64,000 nucleotides of DNA. Source: Rhodococcus sp. P1Y. GTDB lineage: Bacteria; Actinomycetota; Actinomycetes; Mycobacteriales; Mycobacteriaceae. The DNA lies in the NCBI RefSeq assembly GCF_003641205.1, contig NZ_CP032762.1, forward strand, positions 1,302,001-1,366,000. The letters are read 5' to 3'. This document shows, piece by piece, positions 16,632 to 28,132 of this stretch. Numbering within the stretch: the first letter of the stretch is position 1; the number at the start of each line of letters is the position of its first letter. Both the position numbers and the translations under genes were made by a program. The notes under the pieces were generated by a model. The model was not told where the DNA came from, searched no databases, and saw only the letters and a program-made list of their open reading frames with translations.

Positions 16632-17939
16632 TTGTCGTCATCGGCAGTGCGGTCCAGGATCATGCGCGGCGTCGTCGCAGTCATCGTGGGGGTCTGTATT
16701 GCCGCCGTCGCGACTCCGGTTGCCTCGGCCGAACCCACGGGCTTCTACCTCCCGCCGGCGGAGTTCGACACAACAGCGGGTGCGGTAGTCCGAGCGGGGT
16801 CCCTGCCGTTGCTGGCGTCGTTCCCTGGATCCGACGGAACCTGGCCGGGCCGGGGCCAGCGCGTCATGTATACCTCACGCCTGCAAGATGATTCGCCTGT
16901 TGCAGTCACCGGCACCTACATCGAAGCGAGTCAGCCGTGGCGCGGAACAGGGGAGCGTCCGACCATCGTCGTCGCACCCGGAACCGTCGGACAGGGCGAC
17001 CAGTGCGCTCCCTCGCAGGCGTTCCAGACCGGGTTGAACGCCACCGTGGATCCGCTGTCGTTCTCTGCCAATCAGGAGATGCTGGCCGCGTCGGTCTGGA
17101 TCGCTCGCGGAGCACGAGTCTTCGTCACCGATTACGTCGGGCTCGGGACTGCCGGTCTACACACCTACGTCAACCGCATCGAGGAAGCGCATGCAGTCCT
17201 CGACGCCGCGCGGGCCGCCAACACGCTCAGTGGCACCGGCCCGTCCACTCCGCTGGCGCTGTGGGGCTACTCGCAGGGCGGCGGCGCGGTCGCTGCAGCA
17301 GCCGAGTTGGCGCCGTCCTACGCGCCGGAGCTGAACATCAAGGGAACGTGGGCCGGTGCCCCACCGGCCGACCTGTTGGCGACACTCGACCAGGTCGACG
17401 GCACCCTCATAGGCGGGGTGATCGGCTTCGCCGTCAACGGATTCGTCGAACGACGCCCCGAATTGCTCGAACCGTTCAACGCGCGCCTCACTCCTGAGGG
17501 CAAGGCAGTGATGGCTGCGCTCAGCGAATCGTGCATCGGCGATGTCATCTTGAAGTTCCCGTTCCTGCGGACGAGCACCTACACCGTCGATCACCTGCCC
17601 CTCCTCGAGAACCTGCGAACGATTCCCGAGGCCGCCCCGATCTTCGACGAACAACGAATCGGAACGCTGGCCCCGACGAGTCCCGTCCTGGTCACGAGCG
17701 GCCGAAACGACGACACCGTCCCCTACGAGCAGGCACGCCAACTCGCGGTCGACTGGTGTGACAAGGGCGCGACGGTCGACTTCCGTACCAACGACCTCCC
17801 CCCGATCCTGCCGGGAGCTGTGCTGCCCAACCACTTCGGACCCGATCTTCTCGACGGTTACGCGAACGGCACGGCTCTGTCGTACATCACCGACCGTCTG
17901 AACGACGTCCCGCTGGCAAGCGGTTGCCGCATCGGCTGA
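16632..17939 (+). CDS. secreted lipase, LIP family
   Basis: A 435-residue secreted alpha/beta hydrolase. It starts at TTG behind a GGGGGG ribosome site. The signal peptide is MSSSAVRSRIMRGVVAVIVG and onwards, ending at a VASA/EP site near residue 33. The nucleophile motif WGYSQGGGAV is near residue 215; an oxyanion region precedes it (IVVAPGTVGQGDQCAPS). A probable Asp lies in SGRNDDTVP and a probable His in LPNHFGPD. The family includes fungal LipA-type and mycobacterial secreted lipases acting on triglycerides or wax esters. It stands alone between selO and furA. Confidence 0.85.
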   Translation: MSSSAVRSRIMRGVVAVIVGVCIAAVATPVASAEPTGFYLPPAEFDTTAGAVVRAGSLPLLASFPGSDGTWPGRGQRVMYTSRLQDDSPVAVTGTYIEASQPWRGTGERPTIVVAPGTVGQGDQCAPSQAFQTGLNATVDPLSFSANQEMLAASVWIARGARVFVTDYVGLGTAGLHTYVNRIEEAHAVLDAARAANTLSGTGPSTPLALWGYSQGGGAVAAAAELAPSYAPELNIKGTWAGAPPADLLATLDQVDGTLIGGVIGFAVNGFVERRPELLEPFNARLTPEGKAVMAALSESCIGDVILKFPFLRTSTYTVDHLPLLENLRTIPEAAPIFDEQRIGTLAPTSPVLVTSGRNDDTVPYEQARQLAVDWCDKGATVDFRTNDLPPILPGAVLPNHFGPDLLDGYANGTALSYITDRLNDVPLASGCRIG

Positions 17940-17952
17940 CCCCGCCCAATAT

Positions 17953-17981
17953 TTGGACTGATTCCAGAAAAGAGGTGCAAT
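17953..17981 (+). promoter_or_regulatory. FurA operator/promoter of furA-katG
   Basis: A TTGGAC -35-like hexamer and a TGCAAT -10-like hexamer are 17 bases apart. Between them is GACTGATTCCAGAAAAG, which matches the AT-rich furA box recalled from mycobacterial furA promoters. FurA would repress itself and katG here. Confidence 0.6.
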
Positions 17982-18010
17982 TGGCGTCAGTTGTGTCTAG
18001 GGTTTGAGGC

Positions 18011-20721
<2,711 letters not shown>

Positions 20722-20732
20722 TCTAGAACAAC

Positions 20733-20767
20733 GATCCCCCTGCACAGAGTCTCTGTGCAGGGGGATC
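20733..20767 (+). terminator. rho-independent terminator of katG
   Basis: A 16-base arm GATCCCCCTGCACAGA pairs exactly with TCTGTGCAGGGGGATC across a three-base loop, followed by CTTGTTT. It lies 11 bases after the katG stop. Confidence 0.9.
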
Positions 20768-20804
20768 CTTGTTTCACAGCTTCGCTCGGAACCTCAGGCA
20801 CTAC

Positions 20805-20831
20805 GGTTTTGGCCTCATGCCGATCGGGTAG
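20805..20831 (+). promoter_or_regulatory. candidate SigF/SigB-type promoter
   Basis: GGTTTT, 15 bases, then GGGTAG, about 30 bases before the ATG at 20861. This resembles the actinobacterial stress-sigma consensus GGTTTC-N15/16-GGGTAT. It is inference from consensus only. Confidence 0.4.
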
Positions 20832-20860
20832 CGCTGAGATACCGAACGAAAGGAAAGACG

Positions 20861-21136
20861 ATGCCGACGAAGAAGTCAGACGACCAGCCACAACTCAAAG
20901 ATCAAGACCTCTACGAGAAGCTCCGCGACGAGGGTAACTCGAAGGAGAAAGCGGCACGCATCTCCAATGCAGCGGCGAACGAGGGACGGAAGAACGTCGG
21001 GAAGAAGGGTGGGAAGTCGCCGTCGTACAAGGAGTGGACTGTCGATGAGCTCACCGATCGCGCCAAAGAACTCGGTGTCGAAGGCTATTCGAAGTTGAAG
21101 AAGGACGAACTGATCGACGTGTTACGTAACCATTGA
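20861..21136 (+). CDS. small basic protein with Rho-N (SAP-like) domain
   Basis: A 91-residue, Lys-rich cytosolic protein. The N-terminal half (LYEKLRDEGNSKEKAARISN, GRKNVGKKGGKSPSYKEW) is the DUF7218-like segment common in small actinobacterial proteins. The C-terminal half (WTVDELTDRAKELGVEGYSK then LKKDELIDVLRNH) is a Rho termination factor N-terminal-like helix-extended-helix fold that binds nucleic acid. It is probably DNA- or RNA-binding and stress-induced, given the possible SigF-type promoter. ATG 20861 follows AAAGGAAAGACG, a good site. Confidence 0.8.
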   Translation: MPTKKSDDQPQLKDQDLYEKLRDEGNSKEKAARISNAAANEGRKNVGKKGGKSPSYKEWTVDELTDRAKELGVEGYSKLKKDELIDVLRNH

Positions 21137-21177
21137 TTACCCGGCCAGCACGCTGATGACGACCGCGGGGAGCTTCG

Positions 21178-22239
21178 TTATCCGGCGTCGTTAGGTTGCT
21201 GGTGGCTTTCTCGCAGGCGTCGTCCCTCCTCGACAGCTTCGTTGTCTTTTTGCTCGTTCTTGTCCGACACTCGGGTATCACGTGGAGGCAACTGCAGCCG
21301 CTCCTCGGCGACGAGGCCCGCTTGCAGTTGCCGTCCTCGTTCCAATTCCGAATCCAGCTCGGCGCCGAACAGCAAAGCCAGGTTGGTGATCCACAGCCAC
21401 AGCAGGAAGACGATAGCGCCGGCCAGGGATCCGTAGGTTTTGTTGTAGCTCGAGAAGTTCGCGACGTAGAACCCGAAAGCGACGGTCGCGAGAATCCATA
21501 CGATGATCCCGACGGCGGCACCCGCGCTGATCCACTTGAATTTCGGCTGCTGAACATTGGGCGTCGCGTAGTAGAGGATCGCAACCGCTAGCACCACTAC
21601 GGCGAGCACGAGTGGCCACCTGGCGATGTTCCATACGGTCAAGGCAGTGTCGCCGAGACCGATGACGTCGCCGACCGCCGACGCGACGGGCCCGCTGATC
21701 GCCAGCATGACGGCAGCGAGCGCTATCAGAATCAACGCGATCAGCGTAACCAGCAGCATGACCGGCCGCAGTTTCCAGACCGGCCGCCCTTCCTCGACCT
21801 CGTACATACGATTCATGGCCCGGCCGAACGCGCCTACGTATCCGGATGCAGACCACAGCGCACCCGCGATACCGATGATCAACGCGAACCCGGCGGTGGG
21901 TGCCTGGACCAACTGCTCGATCGGACCACGCAGGGTGTCGACCGCCGAGGACGGCCCGAGATCACCGACAACCTGAAGCACGCCGTCCACGGTTGCCTGC
22001 CCCTGCCCGAAAACTCCGAGGAGTGAGACGATGGCAAGGATTGCAGGAAACAATGACAGCACTGCGTAGTAGGTCAACGCAGCCGCGAGGTCGGTGCATT
22101 GGTCGCGTGAAAACTCCCGCGCCGTCTTCTTGGCCACGAAGATCCACGACGGTTTCGTCAGCTCCGTCGGGGACTCGGGCTTGCGAGGATCGTCGGGGTC
22201 GGCATCGACGGGTGCGGACGAATCGGAGTTGACATTCAC
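21178..22239 (-). CDS. YihY/BrkB family inner-membrane protein
   Basis: A 353-residue integral membrane protein with six helices. Family signatures are DLAAALTYYAVLSLFPAILAI near residue 50, GALWSASGYVGAFGRAMNRMY, and the final FLLWLWITNLALLFGAELDSE. The last 50 residues are charged and cytosolic. Earlier annotation of the family as ribonuclease BN is mistaken; it is now viewed as a putative transporter or virulence factor BrkB-like protein without a proven role. GTG 22239 is the start. It converges on the Rho-N protein gene. Confidence 0.9.
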   Translation of the reverse strand: MNVNSDSSAPVDADPDDPRKPESPTELTKPSWIFVAKKTAREFSRDQCTDLAAALTYYAVLSLFPAILAIVSLLGVFGQGQATVDGVLQVVGDLGPSSAVDTLRGPIEQLVQAPTAGFALIIGIAGALWSASGYVGAFGRAMNRMYEVEEGRPVWKLRPVMLLVTLIALILIALAAVMLAISGPVASAVGDVIGLGDTALTVWNIARWPLVLAVVVLAVAILYYATPNVQQPKFKWISAGAAVGIIVWILATVAFGFYVANFSSYNKTYGSLAGAIVFLLWLWITNLALLFGAELDSELERGRQLQAGLVAEERLQLPPRDTRVSDKNEQKDNEAVEEGRRLRESHQQPNDAG

Positions 22240-22356
22240 CTGAATCTCGATACCCCAGTGGCGCAGAGCGAAACACCTACGGCCATCAGCTACTCATGGC
22301 GACAGCGTCCTAGCTGGACCCCGGTACAGCCCAGTAAGGACGCCGGTCCATCGAAC

Positions 22357-22797
22357 TCACGCGGGGTCCGAGCGCCGTTCGGCCAACAATGCCAAGCGCC
22401 GCAGAGCTTCCGAGTTGCGGGGGTGGGCAAGAGCGTGTTGGACCGAGTCCGGAATAACAGTGAACGGCGCGGTCGCCGCATGTTCGATCATCTCTATGCG
22501 GCATCCCGTCGGCAGGGGGTGCAGTCGAACCGTGATGTGCGCCTTGCCGAATGGTAGTGCTCGTGCCTCCAGATTCAACTCGCGACCGTCGTGTCCTCCC
22601 ATCGAGCTAGTGTGGTCGCTCAATGTCACCGGCCACACACCTACGGAATGGTGGATTTTCGAGCCCTTCGCCGGCCACGCTGGATCAACCGAGCGGATGC
22701 GCGACGCACCCACGACCCACATCGCGTAGGACCAACCGTCCGCCAGCACCCTCCACACCTCATCGCAACTAGCTGTGGTCTCCTTGTTCGTCGTCAT
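22357..22797 (-). CDS. SRPBCC family protein
   Basis: A 146-residue START-like (polyketide cyclase/dehydrase) fold protein. It begins MTTNKETTASCDEVWRVLAD, where the CDEVWRVL segment is the first helix of the fold, followed by WSYAMWVVGASRIRSVDPAW and antiparallel strands. Such proteins bind a hydrophobic ligand in a cavity. The ligand is unknown. It lies about 60 bases downstream of the DNA glycosylase gene in the same direction. Confidence 0.75.
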   Translation of the reverse strand: MTTNKETTASCDEVWRVLADGWSYAMWVVGASRIRSVDPAWPAKGSKIHHSVGVWPVTLSDHTSSMGGHDGRELNLEARALPFGKAHITVRLHPLPTGCRIEMIEHAATAPFTVIPDSVQHALAHPRNSEALRRLALLAERRSDPA

Positions 22798-22855
22798 GCA
22801 CGACGCATGCCCGTGCCTGGTCGGAGTCAAACGGAGTGAGCCGCGCTGAGCGGGA

Positions 22856-23659
22856 TCAAACGGACATTTCCGGTTGGCACGACGGGCACCACCATGTTCG
22901 TCGGCGAGCAGGGTCGCCGGGGATTTCGGCGGCGACGCGGATTGTTGTCCCACAGCGCAGGCACGGCTTGCCTGCACGGCCGGCGACCCAGTGCTGTCGG
23001 CCGCGCCGGGTGTCGCCGGTGGTCACCTGATGCGCTCGCGCGGTGGTGGCGGAATGCATCATGGCGCGGCGAAGAAGGGCGACGAGGGCGGGTGCGTCGA
23101 CGGTACGGACCGGTCGCCAGGGCCACAGTCCGCGCAGAAAACACAGTTCGTTCGCCCATAGATTTCCCGGTCCGGCGATCACGCGTTGATCGAGCAACGC
23201 GGCGATCACCGGTGTGTCCCGTTGCGCGACGAGGTTGGCGGCGGCTCGTTCCGGGTCGAAATCGCTTCGAAGGGGATCCGGTCCGAGGTGCGAGATGAGG
23301 TGATTAATCTCGGGAGTCCTGCCGTAGTCGACGGCTGGAAGACTCAGGCCGTAGGCGGTGGGGCCGTGTTCGATCGAAAGTCGCACCCGCACATCGGGAT
23401 CAAGGCGTGAGGGTAGGTACCGGCCGGCGCGGGTGACGGTCCACGATCCGCTCATCTTGAGATGCGTGTGCAGACTCGTCTCATCGGACAGGTCGGTGAG
23501 CAGGTGTTTGCCGTGAGTTCGATGTCCGACGACGGTGAGCCCCGCAAGATTGTCCGTCGCGTGCGCAGGAACGTTCAGGCGGCCTACTGTCAGAAGTCCA
23601 CCGTCCAGTGCAGCTCGCAGACGAAGCGCGAGCCGGTAGACGGAATCTCCCTCGGGCAC
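22856..23659 (-). CDS. Fpg/Nei family DNA glycosylase, Nei2-like
   Basis: A 267-residue base-excision repair enzyme. It starts GTG and reads MPEGDSVYRL: the Pro/Glu catalytic N-terminus of the family. The Pro2-Glu3-Gly-Asp pattern is Nei-type rather than Fpg (PELPE). The helix-two-turn-helix segment is VIAGPGNLWANELCFLRGL, and the zinc finger is CLRCG...CPSC at the C-terminus. It removes oxidised pyrimidines. It precedes the GGDEF-EAL gene end by 27 bases on the same strand. Confidence 0.9.
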   Translation of the reverse strand: MPEGDSVYRLALRLRAALDGGLLTVGRLNVPAHATDNLAGLTVVGHRTHGKHLLTDLSDETSLHTHLKMSGSWTVTRAGRYLPSRLDPDVRVRLSIEHGPTAYGLSLPAVDYGRTPEINHLISHLGPDPLRSDFDPERAAANLVAQRDTPVIAALLDQRVIAGPGNLWANELCFLRGLWPWRPVRTVDAPALVALLRRAMMHSATTARAHQVTTGDTRRGRQHWVAGRAGKPCLRCGTTIRVAAEIPGDPARRRTWWCPSCQPEMSV

Positions 23660-23686
23660 AGTGGCGTGTACCCGGCGTCGCCTAGT

Positions 23687-25888
23687 TCATACACTCAATC
23701 GGCCACGCAGCAGCTCTGTCGTGGCGATTGCGGTGATCGGTCGGCCGAGTAGATACCCCTGCGCCAGATCGCATCCGGTCGCGACGAGAGAATCGAACTG
23801 CTCCTGAGTTTCGACGCCTTCTCCCACGACGGTCACGTCGAAAGCCTTGGCGAGGGCCACGATTGCCGCCACTACGGCTTGCGCGCGGGGGTGGGGCAAC
23901 GCGGTGATGAACGACCCGTCGATCTTGAAGCATTCGAACATCGGATACCGGTTCAGGTACGAGATGGAGCTGTGTCCTTTTCCGAGATCGTCGAGAAGGA
24001 GCGCGACACCTAGATCGTGCAGGGCGGCCAGGGTGTCGGCGACGCGGGCGGTGTCCGACACCCAGACCGTTTCGGTGATTTCGAGGCCGAGCGACGTCGG
24101 CGGCAACCCGGTTTCGTTCAGGACCGCGGCCACCTCACCGGGGAACGCGGGGCTACGCAGTTGTAGTGCGCTGACGTTGACCCGGATGGCGACGTCGGAG
24201 TGCTCACGCCAGAGAACAGTCTGGGCGCATGCGGTGCGCAGGGCCCAGGATCCGAGAGCTGTTGCCAGACCAGTCCGTTCGGCAACTGCGACGAACTCCG
24301 TGGGTGCGATCGGCCCAAGTTCGGGATGAGTCCAGCGCGCCAACGCTTCCAGCGCGACGATCTCTCCGCTGGCGATGTCGATGAGTGGTTGGTACTCCAG
24401 GGTCAACGAGTTGTCGGCCAGAGCGGAGCGAAGGTCGGTCGACAACGAACGTACGCGGTCGGCGTCGTACATGTCCCCGGTGTCGAACACCGCGTGCCCG
24501 CCGGTTCCGTTGTCTTTCGCTCGGTACATGGCGAGGTCGGCGCGGTGAATCAGATCGCGTCGTGTCGTCGATGGTTCCGATACCGCAATGCCGATGCTGA
24601 CGCTCAGCGGTATCGGAGCGTCGTCGGGGGACAGCGGCGCAGCGATCGCGGTCTCGATGTGACGGGCCAGGTCTTCTGCATGCGTGACGCTGTCTATTCC
24701 CTCGCAGATGACAAGGAATTCGTCGCCTCCGAGCCTGGCGACGGTATCGCGTTCTCGGGTCGCAGCGGCGAGGCGCCGAGTGAACCGCACAAGTGCGAGG
24801 TCACCGGATTCGTGGCCGAGACTGTCGTTGATCACTTTGAAGTCGTCGATGTCGAGAAGCAGGAGTGCCACCGAGCTGGACTCCTCCCGAGCCCGTTCGA
24901 GCGCCGAGTCGATGACTTCGTAGGCCAGAGCGCGGTTGGGGAGTCCCGTCAAGGCGTCGTGCATACCGCGAAGGCGCAGTTGGCGATCCAATTCGATACG
25001 TCTGAGAGCTGTCGACAGAACGCTGGTCAACGCGGTCAGAAACATCAGTTCCCACTCGCTGTACACGCGCGGTTCCGCGCTGTAGATAGCGAGTGCACCC
25101 CAGGGTTCGTCCGCGTCGACGGGAACGGGGACTGCAGCCCCGCTACGAAGTCCGAGCCCCGCCATCGTGGAGGTGTCGAAGAGGGTCTCGGTGTCGGTGT
25201 CGGAACACGTCACGGGAACGCCGTGGGTCAGCGCGTACCCGACCATCGATTGATCTCCCGGCGGGAGTTCGAGGCCGGTCGTGATGACTCTGCTGATTGC
25301 GTCGAAGCGCACTCCGCCCTCGACCGAGGCGTCGCGACACGCGATGGCCGCAGTTTCCACGCCTGTCATCGCCGCGGCTGCGGTCGTCGCCGCCGTCAAC
25401 AGCTCCGGAAGTGTGGCGTCGACGGACATTCTGCTCAGAGCTGCGAGCGCTTTCTGCTCGGATGCGTTGCGGTGAGCGGTCGACACTGCGTTCTTCAGCT
25501 CCGCGTCGCGGCGGTGGCCGACCGTACGATCGCGGATGGTCGTGGCGACCAGGTTCGGTTCCCCGGCTGCACGCTGGACGATGAACGTGCAGACCGCGAC
25601 GGGAATGCCGGCGCCCGTCACATGGTGCCGTAGCTCGCTGCGGCCTCTCCAGAAGCCTTCGTCGTGCAGCCCGGCCTCGACCTCGACGGCAGCTTCCAGG
25701 CCGTGCGGAGTGAAGAAATCAGCCGTGGTCAACGCCGGTTCAGTGGGCAGCTCGGTGAGTCCGACGAGTGCCAGGCCTGCTGGGTTGACGTAGACGACCT
25801 TTCCGTCGAATTCGGACAGGGCGATCAAGTCTGGAGACAGGTCGAGCAATGCCCGCAGAATGGCCGGGTCGTCCGTAGGGTCGGGCAT
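23687..25888 (-). CDS. PAS-GAF-GGDEF-EAL cyclic-di-GMP enzyme
   Basis: A 733-residue soluble signalling protein. Order: PAS (about 10-120), GAF (about 155-300), GGDEF (about 305-470), EAL (about 485-733). The cyclase motif GGDEF is intact at 387-391, with the inhibitory RxxD site (RERD, 378-381) five residues before it. The phosphodiesterase keeps EAL at 514-516, NVSALQL, DDLGKGHSS, KIDGSF and EGVET, so metal ligands look intact. Both synthesis and degradation of cyclic di-GMP are therefore possible. The PAS and GAF domains would sense a ligand or redox state. No membrane helix was seen. Confidence 0.93.
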   Translation of the reverse strand: MPDPTDDPAILRALLDLSPDLIALSEFDGKVVYVNPAGLALVGLTELPTEPALTTADFFTPHGLEAAVEVEAGLHDEGFWRGRSELRHHVTGAGIPVAVCTFIVQRAAGEPNLVATTIRDRTVGHRRDAELKNAVSTAHRNASEQKALAALSRMSVDATLPELLTAATTAAAAMTGVETAAIACRDASVEGGVRFDAISRVITTGLELPPGDQSMVGYALTHGVPVTCSDTDTETLFDTSTMAGLGLRSGAAVPVPVDADEPWGALAIYSAEPRVYSEWELMFLTALTSVLSTALRRIELDRQLRLRGMHDALTGLPNRALAYEVIDSALERAREESSSVALLLLDIDDFKVINDSLGHESGDLALVRFTRRLAAATRERDTVARLGGDEFLVICEGIDSVTHAEDLARHIETAIAAPLSPDDAPIPLSVSIGIAVSEPSTTRRDLIHRADLAMYRAKDNGTGGHAVFDTGDMYDADRVRSLSTDLRSALADNSLTLEYQPLIDIASGEIVALEALARWTHPELGPIAPTEFVAVAERTGLATALGSWALRTACAQTVLWREHSDVAIRVNVSALQLRSPAFPGEVAAVLNETGLPPTSLGLEITETVWVSDTARVADTLAALHDLGVALLLDDLGKGHSSISYLNRYPMFECFKIDGSFITALPHPRAQAVVAAIVALAKAFDVTVVGEGVETQEQFDSLVATGCDLAQGYLLGRPITAIATTELLRGRLSV

Positions 25889-25988
25889 GTGCTATCCGTT
25901 CGGTTCGCGCTGAATTCAATTCGAGCCACGTGTTGAGCGCGGACTGGGTGATCGGCTTACCCCATTGTGGTCCTGCACAACCGCACGA

Positions 25989-26651
25989 TCAGCGGATGGC
26001 CTCGATACCGGTGAGAGTGAAGTCGATGCCGGCGAGAAATTGTGCGCGATCATCATGCTCGGGCATCCGATCCGCAATTCGATGGAGGAATGGATATTCG
26101 GCTCGGTCGAGTTGTCGCCACGCGTCGGCCACCGCGGTCAGCGCAGTCGTCCGATCGGTGACGTGTCCGTGCAGTCGGGCGTTGGCAGCGTTCTGCCCTG
26201 CGACGCCGAGGATGTAGTTGACCAGCGTGGATGCTGCGTCGAACAGGCTCTCCTCGGGGACGTGCAGTGCTTCGATCTGGGCGCCGATCGCTTCGAAGAT
26301 GCGGGACATCGCGGCCTGCTGCGGCGCGCGGGCCAGGTGAGCGCCGACCCACGGGTGCGCATCGATCGCGTCGAAGATGGCGAGCGCGACGCTACGAATT
26401 GTTTCTCTCGGCCCTGCGCCTGCGGGTACGCCGGACAACTCGCGATCGACGAGGCTGTTCGTTGCCGCCGCGAGAAGTTCGCTCTTGTTGGCCACGTGGT
26501 GATAGATCGCGCCGCTTCCGGTGGACAGCCGCGCGGCCAGGGCGCGGAAGGTCAGCGCGGAGTCGCCGTCGGCATCCAGGATGTCAATCGCTGCGTCGAC
26601 GATCCGATTTTTCGACAGCGCATCTGCTCGCCGCTCACTCCGTGTGGCCAT
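25989..26651 (-). CDS. TetR family regulator of the adjacent monooxygenase
   Basis: A 220-residue repressor. The HTH (residues 15-55) reads RIVDAAIDILDADGDSALTF ... TGSGAIYHHVANKSELLAAA. The C-terminal half is a helical ligand domain with a conserved GVAGQNAAN segment. It is divergent from the TetX-like monooxygenase, and two near-identical palindromes lie in the 71-base gap. ATG 26651 is preferred because ATG 26660 and the upstream frame run into the operator. It probably represses both genes until the monooxygenase substrate binds. Confidence 0.87.
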   Translation of the reverse strand: MATRSERRADALSKNRIVDAAIDILDADGDSALTFRALAARLSTGSGAIYHHVANKSELLAAATNSLVDRELSGVPAGAGPRETIRSVALAIFDAIDAHPWVGAHLARAPQQAAMSRIFEAIGAQIEALHVPEESLFDAASTLVNYILGVAGQNAANARLHGHVTDRTTALTAVADAWRQLDRAEYPFLHRIADRMPEHDDRAQFLAGIDFTLTGIEAIR

Positions 26652-26670
26652 GGTTGTCATCTTGACATAT

Positions 26671-26710
26671 TTGGAACAGTGTTCCAAGCTGGATGGAACA
26701 CTGTTCCAAT
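26671..26710. promoter_or_regulatory. paired TetR operators
   Basis: Two 15-base palindromes, TGGAACAGTGTTCCA (26672-26686) and TGGAACACTGTTCCA (26694-26708), are spaced 22 bases centre to centre between the divergent tetR and monooxygenase genes. The 22-base spacing, two helical turns, places two dimers on one DNA face. Confidence 0.85.
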
Positions 26711-26722
26711 AGAAGGGTAGCC

Positions 26723-27847
26723 ATGAACATCTCGATCATCGGCGCAGGCCTCGGAGGCCTCGTCCTCGCCCGCGTTCTGCACGTCAACGGCATTGCTGCC
26801 ACCGTGTACGAGTCCGATCCGGCGGCGCAGTCTCGTACTCAAGGCGGTCAGCTCGATATCCACGAGCACGATGGACAGGTGGCGCTCGCAGCAGCGGGCC
26901 TCACCGACGAGTTTCGCGCCATCATCAACGTGGGGGCGGAAGCGACGCGGGTGCTCGACCCGACCGGCGCCGTTCTGTACGACGAACCCGACGACGGGAC
27001 GGGTGTACGGCCCGAAGTTCTCCGAGGCGATCTACGGCGAATACTCATCGAATCGCTTCCATCACAGACGATTCGGTGGAACAAGAAACTTACCGGCACC
27101 GCGGCGATCGGCGACGGCACCCATCGTCTCGATTTCGCCGACGGGTCCTCCTCGGTCTCGGACCTCGTCGTCGGTGCCGATGGCGCGTGGTCGAAGATCC
27201 GTCCGCTGGTGTCTGCTGCGACACCCGAGTACGCAGGAGTCACGTTCGTCGAAACCTATTTGCACGACGCCGATGTCCGTCACCCGGCTGCGGCGGCCGC
27301 CGTAGGCGGCGGTGCGATGTTCGCGCTTGCACCGGGGCAGGGGCTTGCCGTGCATCGTGAGGCGGACGGAATCTTGCACTCGTACGCGGAGTTGAAACGC
27401 TCGGCAGAATGGGTCGAGGGCATCGATTTCTCCGACGCAAAGGCATCGGCTTCGCGGGTGGTAGCCGAATTCGACGGGTGGGCAGAAGAACTCACTTCTC
27501 TGATCAGCGACTCCGACAGCGCGCCCGTTGCGCGGATGATTCACTCGCTCCCCAACGATCACCGCTGGGACCGGGTTCCGGGAGTGACGCTCGTCGGTGA
27601 CGCCGCGCATCTGATGCCTCCGTCCGGAGACGGTGCGAATCTGGCGATGTTCGACGGCGCCGAACTCGGGCAGGCCATAGTCGCGCATCCCGGTGACATC
27701 GAGGCGGCACTCGTCGCGTACGAAAACGAACTGTTTCCACGAAGCGCCTCGACGGCGGTGGAGGCGCACGAGACCCTCGACCTGTGTGTGGGCAAGGACG
27801 CGCCGCACGGGCTCATTGCATTGATCTCGGGCGCGAAGTCCCGCTGA
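26723..27847 (+). CDS. FAD-dependent monooxygenase, TetX-like
   Basis: A 374-residue class A flavoprotein monooxygenase. FAD motif SIIGAGLGGLVLARVL opens the chain. Further motifs are GGQLDIHEHDGQVAL (close to the TetX family GGTLDLH block), VVGADGAWSKIR (the DG motif) and LVGDAAHLMPPSGDGANLAM (the GD motif). TetX-family enzymes hydroxylate tetracyclines; relatives act on other aromatic compounds, so the substrate is uncertain. ATG 26723 has AGAAGGG five bases upstream. It is paired with a divergent TetR gene. Antibiotic or xenobiotic degradation is plausible but not shown. Confidence 0.85.
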   Translation: MNISIIGAGLGGLVLARVLHVNGIAATVYESDPAAQSRTQGGQLDIHEHDGQVALAAAGLTDEFRAIINVGAEATRVLDPTGAVLYDEPDDGTGVRPEVLRGDLRRILIESLPSQTIRWNKKLTGTAAIGDGTHRLDFADGSSSVSDLVVGADGAWSKIRPLVSAATPEYAGVTFVETYLHDADVRHPAAAAAVGGGAMFALAPGQGLAVHREADGILHSYAELKRSAEWVEGIDFSDAKASASRVVAEFDGWAEELTSLISDSDSAPVARMIHSLPNDHRWDRVPGVTLVGDAAHLMPPSGDGANLAMFDGAELGQAIVAHPGDIEAALVAYENELFPRSASTAVEAHETLDLCVGKDAPHGLIALISGAKSR

Positions 27848-28132
27848 CCGTCCTTCGGAAGCAGACTGATATGTCCGTTTCGCGATTCATGTCGTCTATT
27901 GTCGAACTAATCCGGCTGCAGCACGATGGTGTATTAATGTCGGATTCGGACGAAAGGACCGCCGGGTCTGAATATCGACCGTCAGACATATTGGATGGCG
28001 CATTGGGAACTATCGACTTGCACTGCGCGTTGCAAGTTACCGAATGTGACTCGCGGACTCCCTGGTTGTTCGACATAATTGGCGGACAGGCTAACCTGGA
28101 ACAAATCCCCTCGATCCGAAAGGCCTCGCACT
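27848..28132. other. AT-rich upstream region of lsr2
   Basis: This 285-base gap is clearly lower in GC than its surroundings. A frame from 27871 (MSVSRFMSSIVELIRLQ) runs to 28155 but has no ribosome site and unremarkable codon use, so I do not call it. The region probably holds the lsr2 promoter and may bind Lsr2 itself, which prefers AT-rich DNA. Confidence 0.5.

Noticed and set aside
26687..26723. Upstream starts giving both tetR and the monooxygenase the same MEHCS amino terminus
   Set aside because: The identity comes from the inverted operators being read as protein; internal starts with a ribosome site are better.
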